NCBI GenBank assembly: GCA_011009095.1
Contig: VTPC01007519.1
Span: forward strand, 1-64,000
Reading direction: 5' to 3'
DNA from: Ignelater luminosus
Lineage: Eukaryota; Arthropoda; Insecta; Coleoptera; Elateridae
Length of the DNA stretch: 64,000 bases
Position numbers and translations under genes: made by a program. Each line of letters begins with the position of its first letter. Position 1 is the first letter of the stretch. Positions 37,236 to 48,160 of this stretch are shown here, one piece after another. The notes under the pieces are model-generated. The model saw nothing but the letters and a program-made list of their open reading frames with translations, did not search any database and was not told the DNA's origin.

Positions 37236-38230
37236 CAGAGTTGGGGATTAATCGATTAAATATTTTTAATCGACTAATGAACTAAAAATTACGACTAACA
37301 CGATCAATCTCATGAAACGATTGACGATTTAATTAATTGTTAATCTCACAAAATGATTAAACTAATCATTAATCGTACAAAACCAACTAATGATTGAAGG
37401 AATCGTTAGTTGAACTAAACGATTGACGATTAAATCATTTGTTACTCTTTTAAGGTGACCGAGCGATCGAGAATTATTGTTATTATTCCGGTATTTCTCT
37501 TATTATTATTGAGAAAATTTCTTTCTAAAGAAATACAGTTATGTCTATTAAATAGCTACCTACTCTTAAACATTTGTACATCTACTGGTCTACCAAACAT
37601 AAAGGTATTGAAAATTTCGAATCCTTAATGCAACATTAAAAAATTGTCATGATTAAACAATTTCTTTTTAACTATTTCTAGAAAACAACCCTACCGTAAC
37701 TTTAAGTTATTGTAGTTTATGAAGGAAAAAACCTAAAGTAACTTAAACAATGCCCCAAGCTTACAATTTATGTACAGTTACCCTGACCGTTTCTATCATT
37801 AATAGATTGGCTCTTGTAATTAATTTAGTCGATAATCATTTCTTGCTTTAGTTAGGGCCGATTGTGTCAACTATTTGATTACAATTAATTAACTGTAGAT
37901 CGGAAAACCATACTGTACTTATCGATTTTGATGACAATCAAATTGTTGATGCCAATTGACCCTTAATATCGATGACAGCTTAATGCGATCAATTAGTCTA
38001 GTTAGAATAGTTTAATCGTCAATCATTTCATGTGACTAATTTAATTAGTAATCGTTGCGTACGATTCTTTTTCGTGACTAATTCAATTGTTAATCGTTTC
38101 ACCCGGTTAATAGTTAATCGTTTCAGGCGATTGACGATTGATTTACTAGTAAATCGTTCGTGACGATTAACAACTAAATTACTAAGTGTAATAGTTAATC
38201 GTTAGACTGAGTAAAATTTTCCCAACACTG
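37236..38230. mobile_element. hAT-like non-autonomous element (995 bp)
   Basis: The ends are hAT-type: left CAGAGTTGGGGA at 37236, right complement CAGTGTTGGGAA ending at 38230 (10 of 12 match). The flanking 8-mers TCGACTAG (37228-37235) and CCGGCTAG (38231-38238) match at 6 of 8, both differences being transitions, as expected for an aged 8-bp hAT target-site duplication. Both subterminal regions (about 37250-37450 and 37930-38210) are filled with copies of TTAATCG/CGATTAA-like motifs in both orientations, a typical subterminal transposase-binding layout. No coding capacity is seen. Confidence 0.75.
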
Positions 38231-38244
38231 CCGGCTAGCATATA

Positions 38245-39530
38245 TGGGGGTTGTTTCAAAAATAAGGTTTCCAACGCTGTAACTCTGGAAGGAGAGATGC
38301 TAGGCGAAATCCGGCAACACCAGCGTGTGCAGCAGCTCCCCCACCCTAGATCCCGACTTTGGACGCTTCGCTGGGGCTCTCATTACCGGCCCGACAGCCA
38401 TTCGCGATGGAGCCCGCAATTTCTGTTTCAGGTGTGAAATCCGTGCAGTGATTCGATTTTTGCACGCGAAAAAGTTAGAACCTATAGAAATTCATCACCA
38501 ATTGAGTGAAATTTATGATTAAAAGTGCATCAGCGTTCAACAAGTCTACAAATGGTGCAGGGAGTTTTCGGACGGCTGCACAGACATCCACGATGAACAA
38601 CGAAGCGGGAGGCCATCGATCTCAGATGAAACTGGGGCAAAGATTGGGCGAATTCTGCTCACAGATCGGAGAATCACGATCCGGGAACTGGCTCTTGAGG
38701 TTCCTGAGGTCTCTGAATCTTTCATTGGCAGGATTTTGACCGAAAAATTGGGCTACCACAGGTATGCGCGCGGTGGATCCCGCACATGCTTATAGCAGAC
38801 CACAAACAGCAACGCGTCGACTGTGCCCAGGAGCTTCTGCAACAATGCACCGACAACACGGAGGAATTCTTAGACTCAGTTGTTACGGGCGATGAAACGT
38901 GGTGCCACTATTTCACTCCCGAAACAAAACAATAATCCCGACAATGGCGCCACTCCAATTTGCCTAAACCGAAAAAGTTTAAGCAGACACTCTCTGCAGG
39001 AAAACGGTATTTTTGGACCGAAATGGTGTATTGCTTACCGAGTTTATGCCTAAAGGGACCACAATAAAAACTCCGACGGGCTACCCAAAATCGGCGAAGG
39101 GGAAGAGTGACCGAAGGTGTAAGGTTGCACCATGACAATGCGCGTCCGCACGTCTCACGTCAAACCCAGGACTTGATCAACAAATTTGGCTGGATTGTTA
39201 TTTACCATCTCCCCTACAGCCCCGATTTAGCACCAAGTGATTATCACTTATTCCCTAAATTAAAGGACCACTTGAGTGGACAACGATTTGAGACGGACTA
39301 TGAAGTGAAAGAAGAAGTTATCAGGTTCCTCAAGGGGTTGGCAGCGAACTTCTATGCAGCAGGTTTAGAAAAGTGGATCGCTCGTCTACAAAAATGCGTA
39401 CAAGAAAATGGCGATTATGTAGAAAAATAGCGGAAAGAACAAGCTTTCCAAAAATGTACTTTTGAAGTACAATAAACAAAGCTATGCAACTGAAACAAAT
39501 GTGGGAACCTTATTTTTGAAACAACCCTCA
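38245..39530 (+). mobile_element. full-length mariner element (1,286 bp)
   Basis: The TIRs match at 26 of 28 bases: left from 38245 (TGGGGGTTGTTTCAAAAATA), right ending 39530. Both are flanked by TA (38243-38244, 39531-39532). Length is that of a complete mariner. It sits a few bases to the right of the hAT-like element. Confidence 0.94.
38407..39430 (+). pseudogene. mariner transposase, multiple frameshifts and stops
   Basis: The ATG at 38407 starts MEPAISVSGVKS. Thereafter the protein is spread over three frames: EIRAVIRFLHAKKLEPIEIH, QQVYKWCREFSDGCTDIHDE, RSGRPSISDETGAKIGRILL, VPEVSESFIGRILTEKLGY, TGDETWCHYFTPETK (first Asp, codon 38891-38893), a damaged stretch around 38995-39110 and then GVRLHHDNARPH (second Asp, 39134-39136) and YSPDLAPSDYHLFPKLK (third Asp, 39239-39241; DD34D). 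It ends ENGDYVEK. Stops include TAA after TPETKQ and TGA/TAA near the N-terminus. All three catalytic Asp codons are retained, but the gene is dead. Confidence 0.92.
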
Positions 39531-39532
39531 TA

Positions 39533-42500
39533 CGAGGTAGTTGTGATGTAATTTTCCTTGGTAAATTAATTTTTCATGCTTTTGTTTTCAAGATACAGAC
39601 AGAAACTGAATATTTCAAGATTTCTAGTAATAAACATCTTGCTCATCAAGAGATACGAAGAGAGTACAAAAGATATTTTTAAAGTTTTTTTCTTACTTGA
39701 GAACCTTGTGATCTGCTCGAATTTCCATTTTGTTTCATAACTATCGATGTGAGGCGTACGATAGATTTTTTATTGAATGGAACCCACAATTGGACATGAT
39801 TTAGTTGTATAGCTTTTAATGGTTTTTACAATATTACCGAATGTCCTAGTGGCACCAGCTAGCTGGAAAGACCGCACTGTCAGGGCGTGGCTTGTTGTAT
39901 CCGAAGACGGTGGGCATCGGCGGCGAAGAGACCCCTTGACTTGATGGAGTTGACGACGATTATATGTTGGTAGCTTTTATAATTTATTGGGTTGCTCTAA
40001 TAAAAGCACGACACTTCTAGCATCGAAACTCATGATTTGGGGTGATGGGTTTTAATGAAATAAATAAAACTCAAAATATGTATGAGGCATGGCTAGGCAA
40101 AGACCGGAGAGCAATTCTGCTAGAGGTGTTGATGAAGAGCTGCTCTCGATGTTTTTTTTGGGTGGTTGTGATGGCAGAGAGTGATCCTCACTTCGCTCGC
40201 TGGTTTTATGTGTTGTTGACCTACCGCAATACACGCTGGATTGGTCCGCCCGAAATCCAATAAGTGATGGCGAGGGAGTGGGGATCTTGCAGTTGCTGCC
40301 TGGTAACACTAGGATGAATAGAGAGAATACTTATACCATCGATATATTAGATGTAGACATCCACAAGCACAAAACAATTTTCATCTACATCGACTTTTTT
40401 TATTATTGCAAAAACAATCATAGACATTCCTTCAATGTTACTATATATGTAGCTCTCAGCCAAATAAGTACACCAAACTGATTACATTTGAGTTTATGTC
40501 TGTTCAAGCTTTCAGAACTACAATGTTTCATTGACACCAATTTGTCAGTTAAAGTATCTCGTAGACTACTATAATTTTCTTTTCTTTAAGACATTGCTTT
40601 GTTGCGAGCGAAGGCTGAATGTCTTGTAATCTTTCCTTTTGAAATTGCCTCTAATAGCAAGAAAATACTGCACAAGGATATACCTTTTTTCAAAAAGTAC
40701 TCACAGGAGTTTTACGGATGCAGCACAGCGATTATCCGTTGCTTTATAGCGATAGGGAAGACACTGCTGATTTTGAGCGATATTAATCTGTTATGCTCCG
40801 GCAACTGGTCCGTAAGAAATACTGTTTCACATATTCCTTGACCACTAAGGGAAACCACAGAAAAACCTTAGTAATGTAATTCTTGACCTTCCCAAATACA
40901 TTGCCCAATGATGGTGAAGAGACAGGTGGTAGCTTGCATGCTGATAAAGCTAGTAAGCATGAAACTACTTTTATATGATTTGAAAAGTCGTAGATCATTG
41001 TAAAATGAAGACATATATGATAACTTCTCTAGTGAGAAGAGTCAACTAAAGACTCATTGATATGTACCATCCATCACGTCTCACATTCTACCACTTTGAA
41101 GTTTCTTGGGGAAAGCTATTGGATTTCTCCTTCTAATAGGCTGCTTTCGATAGCCTACGTTCAGACTTTGTTCTTCTTCAGATTACCTATAGTCGAACTT
41201 TATTTGACAAGTCCAAAAATAAAAACTCATTTAGAAAATTATGAACAAACACGGAGAGATCTATTTAAACCCTACAGACGACTTGTCCAATAAACGTTTT
41301 TAAAGCACAGTGTAATCCTGATTCTGTATTAATGATACCACGATTGAAGTTCCATCACCTTCTAGTGTATTGAGCTCAGCTTTTGAGTACTGTTTCAACT
41401 TGCAATAAAATAGTCCTTTTTCGTTGAAACCCGCTCTCCATTTGTAGAATATGTACCAGAACTACGCTCTCTAGTGTACTTTGAGACTCTAGACACAAAA
41501 CTAGTTTCAGGACTCTGGTGATCATACTAAGGTTTAAGTTTGCATTTACGGAAAAAAGGTCTGAATTGCAAACAATAATAGATGACCCAACACCACATCA
41601 GTTAAGAGAACAACTCCAAATCCCTGAAAACAAAAAATAGTAAAACGGAAAACTTCAGAGTTTTATTTAGTTTTCAAACAATAGTCACTATCATGGGAGG
41701 TATTTTCTTGGCTTAGATCAAATGGATGCTGGCTGCGGCAGTAGGTTTAAAAAATTCTGAATTGTGTGAAGCACCAGCTTTTCGGGGAGAGGTACGCTTT
41801 TGGTGCTTGGTTCAGCAGTTTAAAAACTCTTTGATGGTCATTGAATTGGTAAATAGATATGTGCATCGTCATATGACAGATGCCTGCTGGTAATTTAGGA
41901 TCTTGATAGTTATATTGTTACAAATTGTTAGCAGAGAACACAAACGACCTTTATCAGGATCACATCTGTAGAGTCGAAAAATAAACTAAAAGACGTTACG
42001 CAAATTTTGAGAGATAAAAGGAAGACAGACTTGAAGTTCTAATGTGCTTTTTAAACATCAAGTTTGTAAGCCAAAAACAAGTTCTTTGTCATGGCTCAGA
42101 AGAAGAAAATCTAAAGTGTTAGAAAATCGATAGCAGGGCTAAGAAAAATGAGTTCGTTAATCTATGAAATGAGGTTGTTACCTTAGCGTTAAATATGCAT
42201 AAACAAAGAAAGTGAAAAAATAACATCAAAGTTCCATTATAAAAAGAAAGAATGAATATACAAAATTACAACCTGTACAGTCTGTTAGTATTATCTCTAT
42301 TTGTAAAATACTCAAGTGCTTTGTGCTAGAAATGATTAGAACTGTTGTGTAATTCAAAATTATTACTACATGTAAGTGTTATTTTGCATATTTCGTGTTT
42401 TTAGCTTCATATGGTATGCTAATAATGTGAACCGTATAACTATATATTCATGAAACAAAAACACGCTATAATTACTTATTTTGTTTTTTCTAAATTATAA

Positions 42501-43900
42501 TGGTATTATACATTTTGTTAAGAGTTTACCTACTGTAATGTGCTAGAATTTATTTTAAAATTTCTCGATTCAGATCATTTAGCAATTAATAATTATTCGT
42601 AATTGCATGCAATTCCATCATTCTATTATTATTTTCTTTATTCTCACTTGGTGGTAATAATTTCATGCTCCAACTATTGCAAAACCCAGATATTAGTTTT
42701 ATAATTAGGTATTCATAATTTAAGTAGAGTGTGATATATTTAAAAGCAATTTTTGTAAAACAGTAAAAAAGTGAATTAAGCAGAACAGAATGGTTTATCA
42801 TAGTTTTGTCTTCTCTAGATGTATCCTGTAAATTGCTTTTACCTCTGTTAGCCATGTCAACTCAATTTAACTAAAACTGAAGGGCGTGTTTGTTACTAAG
42901 TCCTCTTACAACTCCCTGTTTGATGGGTATACCATCAAAGAGTTAAATGTCACTATTGGCACAAACCCAAATTAAACAATGTTGGAATGTAAATCAGTTG
43001 TGTATTCGTCGAGGTTTCAATGTGGAAATAAACTTTTGTGTTTAAAGCAAACCAGTGATCATAAAAGAGTTTTTATATACATAAAATATTAACTGCGAAT
43101 TTAATAAAACACAACTTTCAGATTTTTTTATATTTCAGAAGAATCAAGGTTTTGTAAAAGCTTCTAACAATAAGTGGAAGTCATAATAAAAACTTTATTA
43201 TACATTTATTTAATAAACTCTTCCCATCAAGAGAGCACTTCAGTTCTTATAACAATTTTTAAGTTCAAGTTTGTTTGAAAGTTTTCCTCTTTAGGTTAAA
43301 ATCAAATAAATTCTATTTCTCTTAGAATGTAGATAAAAAGGGACATTTTTGTCATTTTATTTAAAAAGTTTCTTGACATTATTAATTATTACGAAAATAT
43401 AAAATCCTTCTATAATACTTTTTTAATTAAAATGATTTGTCTTAAGAGAAATTTTAACTTTTTATTTAGTTCAGAAATACTACCTAAATGCTCAATTGAA
43501 AAATTTACGATATAGCGAGATGAAGGAACTGAAAAATAATGTTGAAAAGTAAGAAACAACAAACTGTTTTTTTTTTATTACCAGATACACTGTAATCAGT
43601 CATTTCTATTTTCTTAAGATAAAAATGTAATAAAAGAAATATGATCTTGTTAAGGCACAAAACGCTTTATACGGACTAGCTAGAAAATCGTTTAACTAAA
43701 GATTACTTGGTTCTAAACAAAATTTAGCCCAATGATACAAGAGATTTAGAGTCAAACTCTGGGGAATGCTTTAAGATAGGCTCACATTGTTAAAACAGCC
43801 AGGAACCTACCTTAGACCATAATGCCAGAAGCACATCTACACATACAAAAGTAAACAGAGGTAAAGATCTTAGACGGGAAAAATAACCAAGCAGCCAATT
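39533..43900. other. unassigned; GC-richer patch at 39.85-40.32 kb
   Basis: At 39850-40320 the composition is higher in G+C than the surroundings, with no recognisable frame; it could be part of an LTR or a non-coding retroelement. From 40320 on it is AT-rich. Frames at 40599-40841 and 41057-41293 were read and not recognised. Confidence 0.35.
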
Positions 43901-46864
43901 GTGGCCTAAGCCATATCACATCAACATATGGTTGCTTGCAGTAGTGAATCTACCAGGTAATCAGAATAAGTAGATCCCAGCAATGAGCAAAATACTTATC
44001 ACTAGAAATCTTGAAATTCTCAGTTTCTGCTCATATTTTAGAAACACAAAAAGAATAAAAAATAAATTTGTTAAGACAAGTGCCTACATATATACTGGCA
44101 GATCAGTAGCTATGAGGCAAGCAAAACCATTAAAGAGATATTCCAGTACGTTTTGCAACTCGGCGCCCCCATTAGTGACTTTTGAAGGTGCAACATAGTA
44201 GAAATTGCTAATCTGTCGAAGCTCCTAAGGAAGTATCGAGTGGTGATGGACTGGTGGTGTTATCCTGCAAAAACATCTGAAGGTTTGTAACGGGAAAACC
44301 CTGAAAAAGAGGTCTAAAGCCAGTTACGGGTCGGAAGATTTTCAATCCCATAGCTCTAGTCAGAGGTGGTAGCGGTTCAATCGAAACTTACCTTCAAGAA
44401 AAAAGAAAAAGCTTACACTCACAGAAACGCTTAATAACTCTAAAAAGATAGTCAAAATTAAAGGGCGCCAGAAGTGAAAGTCAAAAGGGAACCATAAGCC
44501 AACCCACGCAGCTTCTCGTAGGCTGATACCCTGTATATAAATATCACCCTGTATGGGCTCACCTGGATTACTCATGTATGTATCAATATTTCTATCTGGA
44601 ATTATATTAATCTTATGCACCATAATATGTTTATTCAAGCCCTTCTGGAGATTCCCGGCTGGCTTACACTGTTTAAAAGAAATAAACAGAAGCACACAAG
44701 TAAAGAAAAATAACCCCTACGGGTATATTTAATAAAGCGCATGAATAACTTTACTTTAATTTATTGAATTCATAATAATAAAAAAACAAAGGAACACTGA
44801 GATATATATAAAAATTAACATATTAATGTTCCAACCCGGAAGGAGGGAACCAAAGCGGATATTAAAAAGATAAAATTAATTATTGAGTCAAAGAACAACA
44901 AGAATAAAATTGGTGATTAATTAACAAGTAAACAATTAAATCTTCACCCCGCCTCCGAACGTTCGCTTCACAAATCTAATTGTTATATATTTTGATTTAG
45001 ATTTTAAAGATTTTCTCTAAAGGGAACTTGCAAATATTGCAATAAAAAGCGATAATATTTATCTTCAAATGATAATATAATAAACAAAGCTCTTACACAC
45101 TAATTCCTCGGCTATTTTCGGAACTCACCAGATGAATCCAGAAGGGATCTTTCTAAATCACAATGTTTGTCGATGGTCAGCGGCCTCAGATGGTTGCTTG
45201 AACGGTTAACAGTCACCTACTCGCGGCTAAATTCTGACACAACCATCCGTAGACGCTTCAGCATACATTAAGCCAGAGCGCCTTCAAAACTGTTATTAAA
45301 GAAACTTAATTTTAAACACAACACAGTGTCTATTGTGCTGTTTAGATATATCGGAAATTATATGGAGATTATCCATCTTTTCTTACAACAACAAGACATC
45401 ACAAGATGTTTAATTAAATAATAAATCTCGGATGGATCCAAGAAAAAAATTAGATGAGGCGACTTTACTTTTCACGATCCCGGAAGCTCCAGACTGAGTT
45501 CGACAATTAAATTGCCTTTACACCAAACAAAAGAACTTTCAACAAAAGATATGCAAAGTCCGCTCACATCTGTGCCCTTTATGGAAGCTAAAGTCAGAAT
45601 GTTTGCTGCGCGCCGGTCTGGATTATACGTGACGAAGAAGCTAAGTAGAGTCGCTTTCACCCTGGGAGAAAGAAAGATGCATGGGCAACTATACGGTAAA
45701 TGGAGAGTTTTTACATCCCGCTGATGCATTTTAATTTGTACTTGGATGTCCGCGGCGATCTTTAAAAGATAAGAATTTTGAAGAAATCGAATGAGCTTGG
45801 CGACAGGAAAATTGTGCAGAAACGTACGTACAAACTAGTAATTGAGACTCAATAGGCCTTGAACAAAAATATTCTTGTTAATACAACAATCTGATAAATG
45901 AATTGATACGAGATAAAACAATTAATTCTTTACCAAATAAAAATATCCAAACGAAATTTAAAGCAGAGACCGGATGAATATGTAGTGTTTTAAAATAACA
46001 TTACAGGTTAGGTTTTTACAGCTAACCATTAGGTAGTGCTTGCTCTTTTTACTTGACTGTTCCCCTTGGACTCCGAAAGCAGAGATATGCAGGTTCTTCT
46101 CAGACTCGATTAAAATGCCGTCTCTGATAAACCAAATACCACCCATTTAATTAGCTCTCTTCTGCTGGAACAACCTGCACAGCACACAAAACGTCCCTGC
46201 CCGTATCCGAAATCTTCCACTGCTTCACCGTCATCAGCGTCACGAAACAACCAAGTTACATTTTAAACAGCCGAGAAAAGCGTCATCTGCAAACTCTTAA
46301 ACTGTTATTTCTGCAGATACACTGAAGTTGAATAGCTCCATAGCCAAACTGTTAATATTTCTTTCATTATCAGACCTATGTGTGTTGAAATTGACATAGG
46401 CTTTATTAAACTTTATTAAAGTTGCACTTTAAACGTTTACCAACAATTCTTAAAACTAATACAGAAAACAAACGAAAATAACGTAAGAGCGTCTAGTTCA
46501 TTATAAAACTGCATTTTATAAATAAATCTGGGAACACGATAATTTGAGTAAATATTACTCCAAAGACCATAATAGTCTTTACCAAATTCGTTATAAGATA
46601 AACGTACAATACTTCAACAATAAAGCGGTAGCGGAACAAATATGTTATCTCTAAACAAGGAACTTAAAACTACACAACTGATCATACAGTCATTGATCAT
46701 ACAAAGAACTTCCATTTTTATACAAAGGGCGAAGCTTCAGGATTCCCTTCATGAACCCGTCGAAGAAGTGTCTTAAAAACTTCATTCTAGTATGATAACT
46801 AAGAAAGAACTCTCTGTCGATTTTTCATTTGCGTCCACCACATCTAGATGAGAAATACACAACA
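43901..46864. other. unassigned block of mixed composition
   Basis: Short protein-like runs appear on the minus strand, for example MGGIWFIRDGILIESEK (46146 leftward) and LMTVKQWKISDTGRDVLC near 46180-46260, but stops separate them and I recognise no family. GGGCGCCA at 44463-44470 matches only eight bases of a primer binding site and is not used as evidence. A possible zinc-finger exon lies at 44563-44668. Confidence 0.3.
44563..44668 (-). CDS. candidate exon with half a C2H2 zinc finger
   Basis: On the minus strand, a polypyrimidine tract and TTTTAAACAG acceptor precede TGTAAGCC at 44668, and AATCCAG/GTGAGC gives a good donor after 44563. The 106-bp exon would encode CKPAGNLQKGLNKHIMVHK: Cys, 12 residues, His, 3 residues, His, with Leu three residues before the first His, exactly the second half of a C2H2 finger. 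The first Cys would have to lie in the preceding exon, which I cannot see. The context is otherwise non-coding, and a chance match or a transposon-derived exon is possible. Confidence 0.3.
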
Positions 46865-46866
46865 TA

Positions 46867-48158
46867 CGAGGGTGGTCTGAAAAGTTTCCGATATAACAAA
46901 GATACAAGACATTTTTTCTGAAATTTTTTTTTTTATTTTTCAACATAGTCTCCTTGTAACTCTACACACTTCTCCCAGCGATGCTCCCATCTCTGTAACC
47001 CGTCCAAATAGTACTCGGCATTTTTCTCTGCAAAATAATTGTTCACGAAGGTGATTGCCTCTTCATTTGACGAAACTCTTTGTCCTCCGAGCGCCATTTT
47101 TAGATGAGGGAACAAACAGAAGTCGCTTGGGGCTAGATCTGGTGAGTAAGGCGGATGGTCAAGCAGTTCAAACCGTAATTTGTGGATTTTCGCCATGGCA
47201 ACCGCCGAGGTGTGAGACGGTGCGTTGTCTTGGTGAAACAGGATTTTCTTTTTCTGCAAATGTGGCCGTTTTTTCGCAAGTTCTGCCTTCAGCTTGTCAA
47301 GTAATGATGCATAGTATGCTCCTGTAATGGTTTTTCCTTTTTGAAGATAATCGATTAAAATAACTCCATGACTATCCCAAAAAACAGTCGCCATCACTTT
47401 CCCAGCCGAAAAAACAGTTTTTGCTTTTTTTTGGAGCCGGTTCCCTCTTTGCAGTCCACTGTTTCGACTGTATTTTTGTTTCGGGCGTATAATGGTGTAT
47501 CCAAGTTTCATCTACAGTAATTAATCGGCGCCAAAACTCGGATTTATTTCGCCTAAACTGCGCCAAAAGAGCGTTGGAAATATTCATTCGAACACGTTTT
47601 TGGTCTAACGTGAACAAACGCGGCACCCAACGCGCGGACAGCTTTCTCATGCCTATGTTGATTTAATATGTGACAAACACGTTCTTTTGACATGTTCATA
47701 ACCTCTGCTATCTCTCTCACTTTAATTCGGCGGTCGTCTAGCACCATTTGGTGAACTCTGGCGATGTTTTCGTCGGTAGTTGCAGTTTTTGGACGTCCCG
47801 AACGTTCATAGTCTCCAAAGCTCTTACGGCCACGTTTAAATTCAGCAGCCCAGAATTTCACTGTGGTAAATGATGGTGCAGAGTTCCCATTCACAGAATC
47901 CAACTCATCTTTTATTTGCGAAGGCGTATTGCCTTTCAAAAACAAATATTTAATGACAGCTCGATACTCGATTTTGTCCATTTTCACAAAAAAACTCACA
48001 TCAACTCACTCAAACGACTGTTACATAAAAACTGCGCGTCCAAAATGGCTGAAACTTTGGTGAGTAACTGTCAACAGATGAACAACGAAATTCAGTAGCT
48101 TTTATTTACGAGTGCTGCCATCTTCACGTTGAGGTCGGAAACTTTTAAGGCACCCTCG
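46867..48158 (-). mobile_element. irritans-like mariner element (1,292 bp)
   Basis: The TIRs of about 25 bp read CGAGGGTGGTCTGAAAAGTT from 46867 and CGAGGGTGCCTTAAAAGTTT on the complement ending at 48158. TA flanks both sides (46865-46866, 48159-48160). Full mariner length. Confidence 0.94.
46933..47981 (-). pseudogene. irritans-like mariner transposase, two frameshifts
   Basis: The ATG at 47981 gives MDKIEYRAVIKYLFLKGN; an in-frame GTG further upstream is not the likely start. The DNA-binding half runs through RSGRPKTATTDENIARVHQM and IAEVMNMSKERVCHILNQH. The frame then shifts near 47650 to RKLSARWVPRLFTLDQKRV and VDETWIHHYTPETK (first Asp), and shifts again near 47430 to SAGKVMATVFWDSHGVI, FHQDNAPSHTS (second Asp, codon 47227-47229) and YSPDLAPSDFCLFPHLK (third Asp, 47122-47124; DD34D), ending LQGDYVEK. 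The pattern resembles the irritans subfamily (Himar1 relatives). Two frameshifts inactivate it. Confidence 0.92.
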
Positions 48159-48160
48159 TA

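Noticed and set aside
44463-44470. TGGCGCCC on the minus strand as another primer binding site
   Set aside because: Only eight bases match before it diverges, with no LTR context; expected by chance given the other weak matches.
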